DNA of 64,000 nucleotides from Dyadobacter diqingensis (GCF_024220585.1 NZ_JAMXKF010000009.1:124001-188000), one strand, 5' to 3'. Numbered from the stretch's first letter, positions 23,196 to 30,643 are shown. Numbers and translations: made by a program. Notes: generated by a model from the letters alone, not told the origin.

Positions 23196-24483
23196 AAATT
23201 GCTGGAGCGGTTGCTCCGTTTGCTGCGTAACCTTGATAAATTCTCGAACCGGGCATTAAGCTACGAATAATATTTGTGGATTGGGCTTCAAAGGCAGCCC
23301 AAGCAGCTGTATTACCCGGTGTTGCCGCATATGGAACTTCTCCTCTGACACCGATTCCGGCTAAGCCTGTCGCGTAAGTTGCTATTGCTCTTGCGGCCTT
23401 GGGAGTAAATTGCCAAACTTTGGTTCCGCCTACTATTGCTGAAGAGATGTCGCGAGAAACAAACAGATCAGGAAATACCTCGGCTACATATTGAATTGGT
23501 TTTTTGGATTGTCCAAAATAATCAAACGCTGGACTGGTATTCATTGCAGCATCGGTGATCCCATTTGTTAAAGAATATACCATGTTATTTTTAACATTAG
23601 CAGTGGCACCGTTTTCAAATGTTAGTCCTGTAACATTTAATAAATAAAAAGATCCGGTCTTGTCACCGGAAAATGGGAAAGTCCCTTTACAAATATTGTC
23701 GCCGGGCCTTGGAGATTCATCAGTTGGTTGATAAGTTGAAGAACCGCTATTAGGGCAAACAACGCATTCTCCAAGACCTCCAAGCCAATTCCCGTCCGGA
23801 CCCTGATAAAATCCGATGCCATGATCTTCATCCTCTTTTTCTATACAACTTACATCACTATTATGGGTAAATGTGCACATCATCCATGAGGTTCCAAAAC
23901 TAACGCAAGTAAACCACTGAGTCCATGCGCAAACCGTCTCATTTGTTCTAGCCTTGGCATCTCCTTTTAAAATATCCCTGAGCCAACCATTTTTCGCATA
24001 ATATCCTCTAAGGAAGTTACCCTGAACATCTTCAACGATAACTTGGCCGCTGTACCTCTCTGTTTTACCTTCTAACCAATCTCGATCAGGAATCTTAGTT
24101 ACTATTTCGTAAACATATTTATCATTTTTTTTACTGACGGTAAACCATGTTGTCTCGCTATATGCGACAACTGAACTGTCAGCCCTCTTGAGATAAATCT
24201 CTTGTTCAAGCGTAAATGGTACTATTAATCTTTTTATTCCACCGAGAGTTTGAGTATAACTTTTACTCCAATCTAACTTTCTCTTAGTTGTGCTTTCACT
24301 TTTGTCGCCAGCAGTTTTTCTAGCATTTTTCGAGGTTATTAACATTTCGTTTTCATAACCGCTTTTAACCTGGCTTATGTCGAAATCGTTCCTTGATGTG
24401 GCATTGTCGATAATTTTTTCGTCCTTATTTTGACATGAAATGCTAAAAAAAAGGAATGCTAATAAGATGAGTATTTTTTTCAT
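23176..24483 (-). CDS. Cys-rich lipoprotein, prophage cargo
   Basis: Read from the ATG at 24481-24483 this is a 435-residue lipoprotein: MKKILILLAFLFFSISCQNKDE has a signal with lipobox ending in Cys. The frame is open for 30 more codons upstream, but that stretch would spoil the signal. The middle is Cys- and Trp-rich (WTQWFTCVSFGTSWMMCTF, GECVVCPNSGSS), the C-terminal 200 residues Gly/Ala-rich. No family recognised. It is translationally coupled to the 218-residue gene. Exposed lipoproteins on prophages can alter surface receptors; here this is only a possibility. Confidence 0.6.
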   Translation of the reverse strand: MKKILILLAFLFFSISCQNKDEKIIDNATSRNDFDISQVKSGYENEMLITSKNARKTAGDKSESTTKRKLDWSKSYTQTLGGIKRLIVPFTLEQEIYLKRADSSVVAYSETTWFTVSKKNDKYVYEIVTKIPDRDWLEGKTERYSGQVIVEDVQGNFLRGYYAKNGWLRDILKGDAKARTNETVCAWTQWFTCVSFGTSWMMCTFTHNSDVSCIEKEDEDHGIGFYQGPDGNWLGGLGECVVCPNSGSSTYQPTDESPRPGDNICKGTFPFSGDKTGSFYLLNVTGLTFENGATANVKNNMVYSLTNGITDAAMNTSPAFDYFGQSKKPIQYVAEVFPDLFVSRDISSAIVGGTKVWQFTPKAARAIATYATGLAGIGVRGEVPYAATPGNTAAWAAFEAQSTNIIRSLMPGSRIYQGYAANGATAPAIYAPNCQ

Positions 24484-24873
24484 TGAATTGTGTGAAGATA
24501 AGTGTGATTTTTTGATTAAAGTGGCTGATAATGAATTTCCCGGTGGACTTCTCGCAGACAGATTTTTTTTCATGGTTTGATTATTAATTGAGGATTTAAA
24601 CAGAAGTAATGATACGCTGTGTACAACTAATATTACAAGAACTAGGCTGTTAAACAGGTAATATTACGTATATATCTAAGTAGCAATACGTTATGGTATG
24701 TTTTGTAAGATGAAGGAGATGTTAATTGATTGTTAAATTTCTTCTTTCAATTCTAAATTTCATCACTTCGGGATTTGGGAAGTAAGCTATGTTCGATTCA
24801 ATTTTTTGAGTTTTCCCAAAATTTTCAAACACCTTTTTCTCGTTAAGAATGCTGGTAGGATCCACTGGCCAAT
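24484..24873. other. Gene-free stretch between cargo lipoprotein and dam-type gene
   Basis: About 390 AT-rich bases. It must hold the leader and promoter of the lipoprotein operon, but I see no clear TTTG/TAnnTTTG promoter on the minus strand, no strong hairpin next to the methylase stop and no open frame with coding character. Confidence 0.4.
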
Positions 24874-25827
24874 TTATTGCGAATTAATCCCATTGTGTTT
24901 CTGTTTCGTCATAAGCTTGGCAATGTTCATCCAAAGGCCACTGCGACGCAGTTCTGCGGAAAGACGGTTGTATCGTAGGCCATAATGCTCGGCTATTTGT
25001 GTCAGGTTCATTCCACTTTCGAACATTGCTACGGCTCCAGATACATCCACTCTGGTAGATTTCGGTATGGGTTGTTCTACCGTTTTGGTTATGGGTACGT
25101 GATCAATCTTAACAGGTCCAATTGGGACATTTTTTAATTTGGCAGTCAATCGTACGAGCATCGCTTGTTTTTCCAATGCCGATAGGTCTTCGAATTTAGC
25201 CTCCCAGCGTTTGAGTTTTCTGGTGATCCTCTCGCGCTCCCGGTAGTCTTCGCCCAGGTATTGGTAGTCATGCAGTTCTGCTGGCTCCGGATAATTCATC
25301 CACAATTGCTCGGTAGCCATTCCAGCTCTTGTTTTGCTTTCGAACTCGATCATGCGCCATGAATGTTCTTCAAGCCAGGCCTTATAAACCTCATTAGGAT
25401 ATGTACTGATGGCGATTTTTGCCATTTTAAACTCTGTACAAATCAATTTTAGAAGATGGCAATGTTCGTAGGCAGTTATCTCAAATTTGTACTTTGTCCC
25501 TGATTTGCGAGAATCCAAAGGGTAGGGCGGGTCCAGATAGATAAAAACGTCCTCTCTGTCCAGGTCATTTATAAAGTCGTTTGCAACCTGAAAGAAAGAG
25601 CCTTCATACAAATGGGTCGGTGATACTCCCGCATTAATTAATCGATGGATAACAGTGCGGTCGCGATCAATTAAAAGATTTTCCTTCGCTTCTAATTTCT
25701 TCCGAAAGACACCGGCCATTCCGGCGAAACCTTCGACATAAAGACGGTGTGGCGGTATCTGGTTGATAATGGTCTGGTATGTTCCGCTTCCGGACTTACC
25801 GCCAAAATAGGAGGTACTCTCTTTCAT
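24874..25827 (-). CDS. DNA adenine methyltransferase (D12 class, Dam-like) with C-terminal HTH
   Basis: A 317-residue enzyme that would transfer a methyl group from SAM to adenine N6 in DNA. Landmarks are FGGKSGSGTY (8-17, the motif X-like SAM region), VEGFAGMAGV (31-40, motif I) and DPPY (99-102, catalytic motif IV). The C-terminal 60 residues contain a helix-turn-helix of the resolvase/homeodomain-like type (GMNLTQIAEHYGLRYNRL). No restriction nuclease is nearby, so this is a solitary phage methylase, probably protecting phage DNA from host restriction. The ATG overlaps the preceding small gene's stop. Confidence 0.9.
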   Translation of the reverse strand: MKESTSYFGGKSGSGTYQTIINQIPPHRLYVEGFAGMAGVFRKKLEAKENLLIDRDRTVIHRLINAGVSPTHLYEGSFFQVANDFINDLDREDVFIYLDPPYPLDSRKSGTKYKFEITAYEHCHLLKLICTEFKMAKIAISTYPNEVYKAWLEEHSWRMIEFESKTRAGMATEQLWMNYPEPAELHDYQYLGEDYRERERITRKLKRWEAKFEDLSALEKQAMLVRLTAKLKNVPIGPVKIDHVPITKTVEQPIPKSTRVDVSGAVAMFESGMNLTQIAEHYGLRYNRLSAELRRSGLWMNIAKLMTKQKHNGINSQ

Positions 25828-25973
25828 GCGTTTTTTGTTAAATGGTAATAAATTGAACCTTCCAGAGCTTCGACTAAGGCTATCGGCACGGACAGCAGCA
25901 GTTCCATGAAGAGCACTGCGATTAAAGCGGAAGCGATAGCCCAGTAGAGAATTGTGTACAGGTACTTGTTCAT
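25824..25973 (-). CDS. Small membrane protein in the methylase operon (49 residues)
   Basis: Translates as MNKYLYTILYWAIASALIAV followed by LFMELLLSVPIAL and a short polar end LTKNA; one or two membrane segments. The stop TGA overlaps the ATG of the adenine methyltransferase (ATGA), and its own ATG overlaps the stop of the 23-residue frame before it. Such stop-start coupling on both sides supports that it is translated. No family known. Confidence 0.6.
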   Translation of the reverse strand: MNKYLYTILYWAIASALIAVLFMELLLSVPIALVEALEGSIYYHLTKNA

Positions 25974-26041
25974 AATTTGGGGTTTACTGTTTTTTTGGTT
26001 TCTGAGTAAATGATGGCCAGCAGTATGATGATTGTTATCAT
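25970..26041 (-). CDS. Tiny hydrophobic peptide gene (23 residues)
   Basis: ATG at 26039-26041 gives MITIIILLAIIYSETKKTVN plus three residues, a single membrane helix with a basic tail. Its TGA overlaps the ATG of the 49-residue membrane protein. It fits without gap between the 114-residue gene (stop at 26048) and the next gene, which argues for a real coupled gene, but the length is at the limit of what can be claimed. Confidence 0.4.
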   Translation of the reverse strand: MITIIILLAIIYSETKKTVNPKL

Positions 26042-26047
26042 GGCTTG

Positions 26048-26392
26048 TCAGAATAGCTGGGTTGGAAACTTTGGCTTCATGCTCATATTTACAAGCTCCT
26101 GATCAAGGCTGGCCAACACCCACTGAAGCACCGGTGTGATATCTTCCTTTTGAAACCTCAAATGCAGGATCCTGGCAACACTTAGCGGGATAGTATAAAC
26201 GACCGGTTTATTAGTTGGTTTTTGTCTGTGGCTTCGAAACTTGTTTTGAAGCTTTTCAGAGAATTCTGCCAAGACAATCAGGTCGTTACGGACATCAGGA
26301 TTTCTTAGAATCCCAATAGACTTGTTTAAAACGTACATAGTCAGCTGCTCCGCCTCATGCTTAGCAAGGCGAATTTTGACAGGAAATAGCAT
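26048..26392 (-). CDS. Small phage early protein
   Basis: A 114-residue basic, helical protein (MLFPVKIRLAKHEAEQLTMY start). No family recognised. It lies 26 nt after the 112-residue gene and 6 nt before the tiny peptide, inside the methylase operon. The opening is like that of small DNA- or nucleoprotein-associated phage proteins, but this is not firm. Confidence 0.55.
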   Translation of the reverse strand: MLFPVKIRLAKHEAEQLTMYVLNKSIGILRNPDVRNDLIVLAEFSEKLQNKFRSHRQKPTNKPVVYTIPLSVARILHLRFQKEDITPVLQWVLASLDQELVNMSMKPKFPTQLF

Positions 26393-26418
26393 TGTTTTTG
26401 GGGCTTAAAGAGTGAATT

Positions 26419-26757
26419 TTACCAAGGCGCAACCGGCTGAACTATCTTCCATCCTTTATCGTACTGATAAATTTTGTTGTGCTTGCCGGCGTTCTTGTAC
26501 ACTCTGGTATCGAAGATGGCCGCAGACTCAGCACTGTGAAGGAAATACTTATCAAATACCCTGAACATTTCGCTGATTCCGTCTCCTATATTCAGAATCC
26601 ATGGCTGTTTGAATTCGTTGCTCCACCGGCTCCATGTGCGTCCGTCCTTAAATTTAATGACCATGTAACAGCTCGCCTTGGCTTTTTGTAGTTCTTGATT
26701 TTCCGGTGAAAGGCGCTTTCTGTCTCGGGATTGATCGGGGTTTTGGTTGGTTCTCAT
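26419..26757 (-). CDS. Small phage early protein
   Basis: A 112-residue basic protein with a charged N-terminal 30 residues (Arg/Asn/Lys-rich) and then a compact part with several Trp (GRTWSRWSNEFKQPW, GWKIVQPVAPW). No family recognised. It starts 4 nt after the stop of the cytosine methyltransferase gene and is clearly co-transcribed. Confidence 0.55.
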   Translation of the reverse strand: MRTNQNPDQSRDRKRLSPENQELQKAKASCYMVIKFKDGRTWSRWSNEFKQPWILNIGDGISEMFRVFDKYFLHSAESAAIFDTRVYKNAGKHNKIYQYDKGWKIVQPVAPW

Positions 26758-26761
26758 AGTT

Positions 26762-27754
26762 TTAGAGTTTACTGTTTATAGAATCAATTAATTGATAGAT
26801 AGTGTAGGCGAGCTCTGGAATGATAGCATTTCCGAGGGCTTTAAGTCTGTCCACCCGATAGGGTATCCCATTACCCACTCCACAAAGATCGGGTGCAACC
26901 TCAGACCATTCAGTTTCCCATTCGTCTGGGAAATACACTCCAGAATATTTTTCTGCGATTGATTCACCCCAGCCTTGTGATCGCTTGCCAGCGGTGTCCT
27001 CAATAGGCTCACCTGTGTGGCTATACCATCGCCCGACTTCGCCGACATCCCTTTTCTGTTGTGATTTCCGTGCACGGTCGGCGTTGCCAGACCTTTGATG
27101 TCGTTCCGAAGGGAAGATTTCCGGTTCAGGCCGCCAGAGGTTCCCTTGTAATCCGCCGCTTGGGGTGTTGAAAGCCCCCGAATGTCGCTTCTGATCGATT
27201 TGCCCTGACTTCCGCCAGTTGTTCCTTTCGAGTCTGAACTGCTCGGAGTACCCAATGAAGAAGACCCGGTTCCTTTCGTGCCACGCACCGACCGATGAAG
27301 CAGGGAGTACGACAATCCGAACTTGGTAACCTTCTGCTTCCAGGAGTGCGACCACTTCTGATGATGCTTCATCGGTAAGGATTCCTGCAACATTTTCACC
27401 AACAACCCAAGGGGATCTGATTTCTCGGGCGATTCGACAAACCTGTGGGAAGAGATAGCGGACGTCGAATCGTCCTTTTTTGAGGCCGGAATGGCTGAAC
27501 GGCTGGCAGGGAAAACCTGCGGAAAAGACATCGATTTCGTTCTGATACTGCTGTCCGTTAAGTTTCTTGATGTCACCATGAATTCTAACATTTTGTCCAA
27601 ATAATTGTCTTAATCTTACTCTTAACCAAGGATCAATCTCGCACTGGAACCGGTTTTCCCATCCTACGCGGTAGGCGGCCAGATCAAAACCGCCGATTCC
27701 TGTGCAGACCGAGGCGTGTACTAGCCTAGTCGACGTCATATCCGTATCCATCAT
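26762..27754 (-). CDS. C5-cytosine DNA methyltransferase (Dcm-type, phage)
   Basis: A 330-residue enzyme that methylates cytosine C5 in DNA. Motifs are I CTGIGGFD (17-24), IV GFPCQPFS with the catalytic Cys at 83, VI GENV (119-122), VIII WHERNRVFF (158-166) and X ALGNAIIPE (306-314). The stretch between VIII and X, where target recognition normally lies, is polar and without recognisable domain. The gene starts 29 nt inside the end of the replication-type gene. Its distinctive feature is a second, same-strand frame of 270 codons fully inside it (next entry). No cognate nuclease is seen, so this is a solitary phage methylase. Confidence 0.9.
   Translation of the reverse strand: MMDTDMTSTRLVHASVCTGIGGFDLAAYRVGWENRFQCEIDPWLRVRLRQLFGQNVRIHGDIKKLNGQQYQNEIDVFSAGFPCQPFSHSGLKKGRFDVRYLFPQVCRIAREIRSPWVVGENVAGILTDEASSEVVALLEAEGYQVRIVVLPASSVGAWHERNRVFFIGYSEQFRLERNNWRKSGQIDQKRHSGAFNTPSGGLQGNLWRPEPEIFPSERHQRSGNADRARKSQQKRDVGEVGRWYSHTGEPIEDTAGKRSQGWGESIAEKYSGVYFPDEWETEWSEVAPDLCGVGNGIPYRVDRLKALGNAIIPELAYTIYQLIDSINSKL
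26788..27600 (-). CDS. Overprinted +1-frame gene inside the C5 methyltransferase gene
   Basis: A 270-codon frame wholly inside the methyltransferase gene, shifted by +1. Three properties make it look like a protein. It has four spaced repeats of LxTP type (LGTP 116, LSTP 143, LATP 171, LRTP 200), two of them followed by a D-x-K-G-T-x-G-G pattern and a basic stretch with SD or ND-I. It has FPASRSAIPAS over the catalytic-motif IV DNA, and LHRSVRGTKGTGSSS over motif VIII. It ends with FVEWVMGYPIGWTDL (239-253) over motif X. From memory, annotated proteins with FPASRSAS, LAPSTPRT and MGFPxGWT occur beside or inside C5 methylase genes of many phages and Bacteroides prophages. Whether it is translated is unknown; there is no clear ribosome-binding site at its ATG. 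Confidence 0.55.
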   Translation of the reverse strand: MDKMLEFMVTSRNLTDSSIRTKSMSFPQVFPASRSAIPASKKDDSTSAISSHRFVESPEKSDPLGLLVKMLQESLPMKHHQKWSHSWKQKVTKFGLSYSLLHRSVRGTKGTGSSSLGTPSSSDSKGTTGGSQGKSIRSDIRGLSTPQAADYKGTSGGLNRKSSLRNDIKGLATPTVHGNHNRKGMSAKSGDGIATQVSLLRTPLASDHKAGVNQSQKNILECISQTNGKLNGLRLHPIFVEWVMGYPIGWTDLKPSEMLSFQSSPTLSIN

Positions 27755-29255
27755 AATTCCAGTCTTTTAGGTCTTCGATCAGTTGAACGGTAGCCTCGCT
27801 GATGTGGCTGGCTTGTTTTTTTCTGGCCAGTTCCTGCTGGCGTCGTGGTTTAGCGAACTGCGGTCTTGCGAAATCAATGCTTTGCTGGTACAAATACTGG
27901 TTGCAGAATTTCTCTTGCCATTCTTGTCCCATTCCTGCAAAAACAGTGTTATAGAACTTGAAAAGAGCGAGTTGGTTCATGTATTGAACCTCGATTCTAA
28001 GCTTGGTTCCGGCACGAAGGTTTTCGAAATCACGTCTCGCGGTACGTAAAATGCGTTCGCATCGGTTCTGCTTGGCAAGTTCCCGTTTAGAGGCGTGAGC
28101 ACTGCGGTTTGCAGCAAGCCGCTCTGAATCTTTCTTGATCCAGCCCTCAATCCCTATGAAACCGTTCGTATTTGCATTGTCAAAATAGCCTTTGCCTGGA
28201 ACATAGACCGCATAAGGGTCACATTTGTAGGCACCGGGATTATTATCGTAGTATCTGCCCGCTTTATCCAGCTTTGAAAGTTGGTGTACCTGAAAATCAA
28301 CCCATTGCTGATCGGTTCTTTCGTCCTCAAAGTTGTTGTAAACACCAGCGTAAATCGCGGCGATTGCTTTCGTTTTTTGTTCGACCGAGAATTCGCGGCC
28401 AGTGTAAAGAACCCGCAAAGCGTGAATCCAGAATTCCAAAAGGTATTCCATGTGCTTCTGTTTCAAACCTTTTGGCATTTTTGGTCTGCGAGCATCAAGC
28501 ATCTGCGTGGCCTTTGCGCGTCGCTGTTGGTCGTTTCTGGCTGCTATCTGCTCGCGGCTCAAAATTTCGCCGCCGCCCCCAATCTCTTCTCTAAGTACAG
28601 ATTCGGTGTCTTCTGCGGGCTGGGCAGGGTTGTCTGCTTGACCCCTCTCTCCGTTTAAATTCTCTCCGTATGAAATAAACCCATGTTGAGAATTCAACAT
28701 GTCCGCACTCCCTTTTTCCTTTGCTAAAGGCTTTACATAGGTACAGATATGCGGAAAATTTTTCTTCTTTTCGCCTAAAAGGGCGGTTTTTGGGGCGTTT
28801 TGAGCTTTTTTCGATTCGGCAATTTCAGCCTCGCCAAACAAAATTTTTGGGCTTATCCACAGCTCAAATGCCTTCAGACTGCCGTGAAATTCTTTCGTCA
28901 GGAACTTCAAATCGATCAGGCGATCTATATGATTGCGTACGGTACGGTCGCTGATACGGCACTTAAAACCTAGCCTTACGCAGTTGGTGCGAAGTGCAGG
29001 TAAGTGGCCTAAATGATAGGTTCCGTCCGGAGCTATCTTGATCTGGTTGTTGTAAGCGTACACGTATTCGGACAGAATTGTGTGAAACGTGGTTGTGATC
29101 GCTTCGGGGATAAGTCCCACACGGCGGGTAACCACAGTTTCAGTCAAATCCTTATTTTTACGGATGTGCTCAGCCGTTGGGCATGCATTGTCATGCGCAT
29201 TGAAAGCCTCTGAGGCTCTGCGCATAACGTCACTCATTTCAATTCTATTAAGCAT
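27726..29255 (-). CDS. Phage replication/initiator-like protein
   Basis: A 509-residue protein. Residues about 70-150 form a winged-helix-like part (LGFKCRISDRTVRNHIDRLI then LKFLTKEFHG), as in replication initiators and primosomal phage proteins. The middle is low-complexity with PAQPAED and GGGG, and the second half is helical and strongly basic with many Gln and Arg. It is the first large gene of the early operon and overlaps the cytosine methylase gene by 29 nt. DNA replication is the best guess from wHTH, size and position; no helicase or polymerase motif is present. The start could also be the second ATG (MSDVMRRASE). Confidence 0.6.
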   Translation of the reverse strand: MLNRIEMSDVMRRASEAFNAHDNACPTAEHIRKNKDLTETVVTRRVGLIPEAITTTFHTILSEYVYAYNNQIKIAPDGTYHLGHLPALRTNCVRLGFKCRISDRTVRNHIDRLIDLKFLTKEFHGSLKAFELWISPKILFGEAEIAESKKAQNAPKTALLGEKKKNFPHICTYVKPLAKEKGSADMLNSQHGFISYGENLNGERGQADNPAQPAEDTESVLREEIGGGGEILSREQIAARNDQQRRAKATQMLDARRPKMPKGLKQKHMEYLLEFWIHALRVLYTGREFSVEQKTKAIAAIYAGVYNNFEDERTDQQWVDFQVHQLSKLDKAGRYYDNNPGAYKCDPYAVYVPGKGYFDNANTNGFIGIEGWIKKDSERLAANRSAHASKRELAKQNRCERILRTARRDFENLRAGTKLRIEVQYMNQLALFKFYNTVFAGMGQEWQEKFCNQYLYQQSIDFARPQFAKPRRQQELARKKQASHISEATVQLIEDLKDWNYDGYGYDVD

Positions 29256-29303
29256 TAAAAAACTACGTTGAATCGTATACGTTTGGTAAAATTTCCCCTT
29301 ACC

Positions 29304-29329
29304 CCGTGACGGACATCACTCCGTCACGG
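29304..29329. repeat. Perfect hairpin upstream of the initiator-like gene
   Basis: CCGTGACGGA, six loop bases and TCCGTCACGG form a perfect 10-bp stem. A smaller repeat (GGTAA 29285-29289, TTACC 29299-29303) lies next to it. It is between the tRNA-like gene and the initiator-like gene. There is no T-run on the minus strand after it, so it is not a standard terminator; it may be an attenuator, a protein-binding site or part of an origin. Confidence 0.55.
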
Positions 29330-29374
29330 ATCAGAGATTTGTAGTTCAGCCTTATTGGCGTCTGCCCTACCCCG

Positions 29375-29445
29375 CGAAGACACTGGGATTCGAACCCAGA
29401 CAGAATGGTGTGGAACCAAACGCGCTACCGTTGCGCCATGCCTTC
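29375..29445 (-). tRNA. tRNA-Trp (CCA)-like gene in the prophage
   Basis: The minus strand folds as a 71-nt tRNA: acceptor GAAGGCA with TGTCTTC (one G-T), D-arm GCGC-AACGGTA-GCGC with GG and A21 in place, T-arm CTGGG-TTCGAAT-CCCAG, discriminator G, no encoded CCA end. The anticodon loop TTCCACA gives anticodon CCA (Trp). The anticodon stem is weak: TTTGG against CCATT pairs at three positions only, and base 37 is C rather than purine. It lies in the early region of the prophage, where phage tRNAs are usual. It might be weak or non-functional. Confidence 0.65.
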
Positions 29446-29497
29446 ATAAATTGTATCCGGTTAGAAACCGGTACAATTTGATTGTAAACCCTCTCCT

Positions 29498-29887
29498 CTA
29501 TTCTTGGTGTTGGCCAAGCTCTTTTTGAATGATCTCTTCGACCTGAAGAGTTACCTTAAAATATTGTTGTGGATGGGGAATGTCCATTTCTCTGACCTGC
29601 TCGTCAACGTGCTTAAAGGCACGCCATTCCCATCCTGAACCCTGGCCTATGTCCTGCACATAAGCCAAGGTTTCGGTAAACGGCTTACTCATGCCGTCCA
29701 GCGTATCTTCGTTTCTGTATCTTATATAGGCGTGAAGCCTTAAATTTATTTCTACCCATTTGTAGTGCCAGATCGAAACAGATGGCGCAGTTGCTACAAA
29801 TTCCATCCAGTTGAAAAGATGATCTTTCACGGTTACTTGCTCGTTTTGACACTGTAAATGAATATTCCTGCGAATATTATCAGACAA
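29498..29887 (-). CDS. Small phage early protein
   Basis: A 129-residue soluble protein, Trp- and His-rich in the middle (WHYKWVEINLRLHAYIRYR) and ending IIQKELGQHQE. No family recognised. From its first ATG it overlaps the 51-residue membrane gene by 55 nt; starting at the internal ATG (MEFVATAPSVS) would avoid this, so the start is undecided. Early-operon position. Confidence 0.5.
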   Translation of the reverse strand: MSDNIRRNIHLQCQNEQVTVKDHLFNWMEFVATAPSVSIWHYKWVEINLRLHAYIRYRNEDTLDGMSKPFTETLAYVQDIGQGSGWEWRAFKHVDEQVREMDIPHPQQYFKVTLQVEEIIQKELGQHQE

Positions 29888-29988
29888 AAACCGATGATTT
29901 CGGCAGCGTGGTTTGCGAAAAAATTAGCAATTGATTCTCCAAATAAAACAAGCATGGTAACTCCGATTAGAGCGTGTAGTGGTTTCAT
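29833..29988 (-). CDS. Small membrane protein, early region (51 residues)
   Basis: MKPLHALIGVTMLVLFGESI is followed by a second hydrophobic stretch (IIGFCLIIFAGIFIYSV) and KTSK. Two membrane segments. It is the same kind of short membrane protein as at 25824-25973. It stands 27 nt after the helix-turn-helix gene at 30016. No family recognised. Confidence 0.5.
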   Translation of the reverse strand: MKPLHALIGVTMLVLFGESIANFFANHAAEIIGFCLIIFAGIFIYSVKTSK

Positions 29989-30015
29989 GATTGGATGAGG
30001 GGTTACTGTTATGAA

Positions 30016-30333
30016 TTAAATCGCCTTACGATTAACTTGCTTCATTGTTGGAAGCAATGGAGCTTTTACCAAAGCGCGGGATTCAAAGTCTGAATCGAGG
30101 TAATCGACCCTGTACCGGATGTTATCACCTTCGGCGAAATAGCGCAGCCAGCCATCCTTTCGCCATTTCCGTATAGTAGTGAGCGATACTTTCAATCGTT
30201 CGCAGGCTTCCGGTTCCGTCAGGTATGTAGAGCTGGTCTGATACGAGATAATTTTTTCGTTTTGGTACCTCACAGTTTCCAGCAATTCGAGCTGTTCGGC
30301 TGGAAGGCTAAGGGCGATCGTTGTCTGGTTCAT
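30016..30333 (-). CDS. MerR/excisionase-type helix-turn-helix protein
   Basis: A 105-residue protein with a helix-turn-helix of the excisionase type at about 38-85: TYLTEPEACERLKVSLTTIRKWRKDGWLRYF, then a wing and NIRYRVDYLDSDF (listed in shorter pieces: LTEPEACERLKVS, TTIRKWRKDG, IRYRVDYLD). Such proteins act as Xis-like or early regulators in temperate phages. It overlaps the previous gene by 4 nt and lies in the operon that diverges from the repressor gene. Confidence 0.75.
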   Translation of the reverse strand: MNQTTIALSLPAEQLELLETVRYQNEKIISYQTSSTYLTEPEACERLKVSLTTIRKWRKDGWLRYFAEGDNIRYRVDYLDSDFESRALVKAPLLPTMKQVNRKAI

Positions 30334-30605
30334 ACGACAGGTGTGTTTTGAATACCGGCAATTTTTTCAAGTGCGATGGTGACACGCTCGATACGATCTA
30401 CATGGCCGCGACCGGCGCTCGAATGTGCCTGGGCAACCGACCGCATATAGTCGACCCCGAGCTTGGTGTTAAAGAATGGGTCGGCCTCAGATAGCTCAGT
30501 TCTCCAATTCGTGCCCACTGTATCTTTTGCCCGTGCAAACCTGATAAGTAGCCGCTCTTTTATCGTAAGAACCGTTCCCTCAGTCGCGTTTGTTAAATCT
30601 TCCAT
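30330..30605 (-). CDS. First gene of the early operon, unknown
   Basis: From the ATG at 30603-30605 (MEDLTNATEGTVLTIKERLL) the product has 91 residues, helical and soluble, with no recognised family. The frame is open further to an ATG at 30629 and a TTG at 30644. I prefer 30605 because the operator palindrome begins at 30644 and room is needed for a promoter and leader. It is divergent from the XRE repressor gene, in the place of a Cro- or Ner-like early regulator. Confidence 0.5.
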   Translation of the reverse strand: MEDLTNATEGTVLTIKERLLIRFARAKDTVGTNWRTELSEADPFFNTKLGVDYMRSVAQAHSSAGRGHVDRIERVTIALEKIAGIQNTPVV

Positions 30606-30643
30606 GCTTTTGTATTTTGCGTAAACCATAAATGGTATATGCA

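Noticed and set aside
28172..28658. Overlapping plus-strand frames of 125 and 140 codons inside the initiator-like gene
   Set aside because: Cys/Arg/Ser-rich shadow sequences with no family character; unlike the methylase overlap they have no repeats or known motifs.
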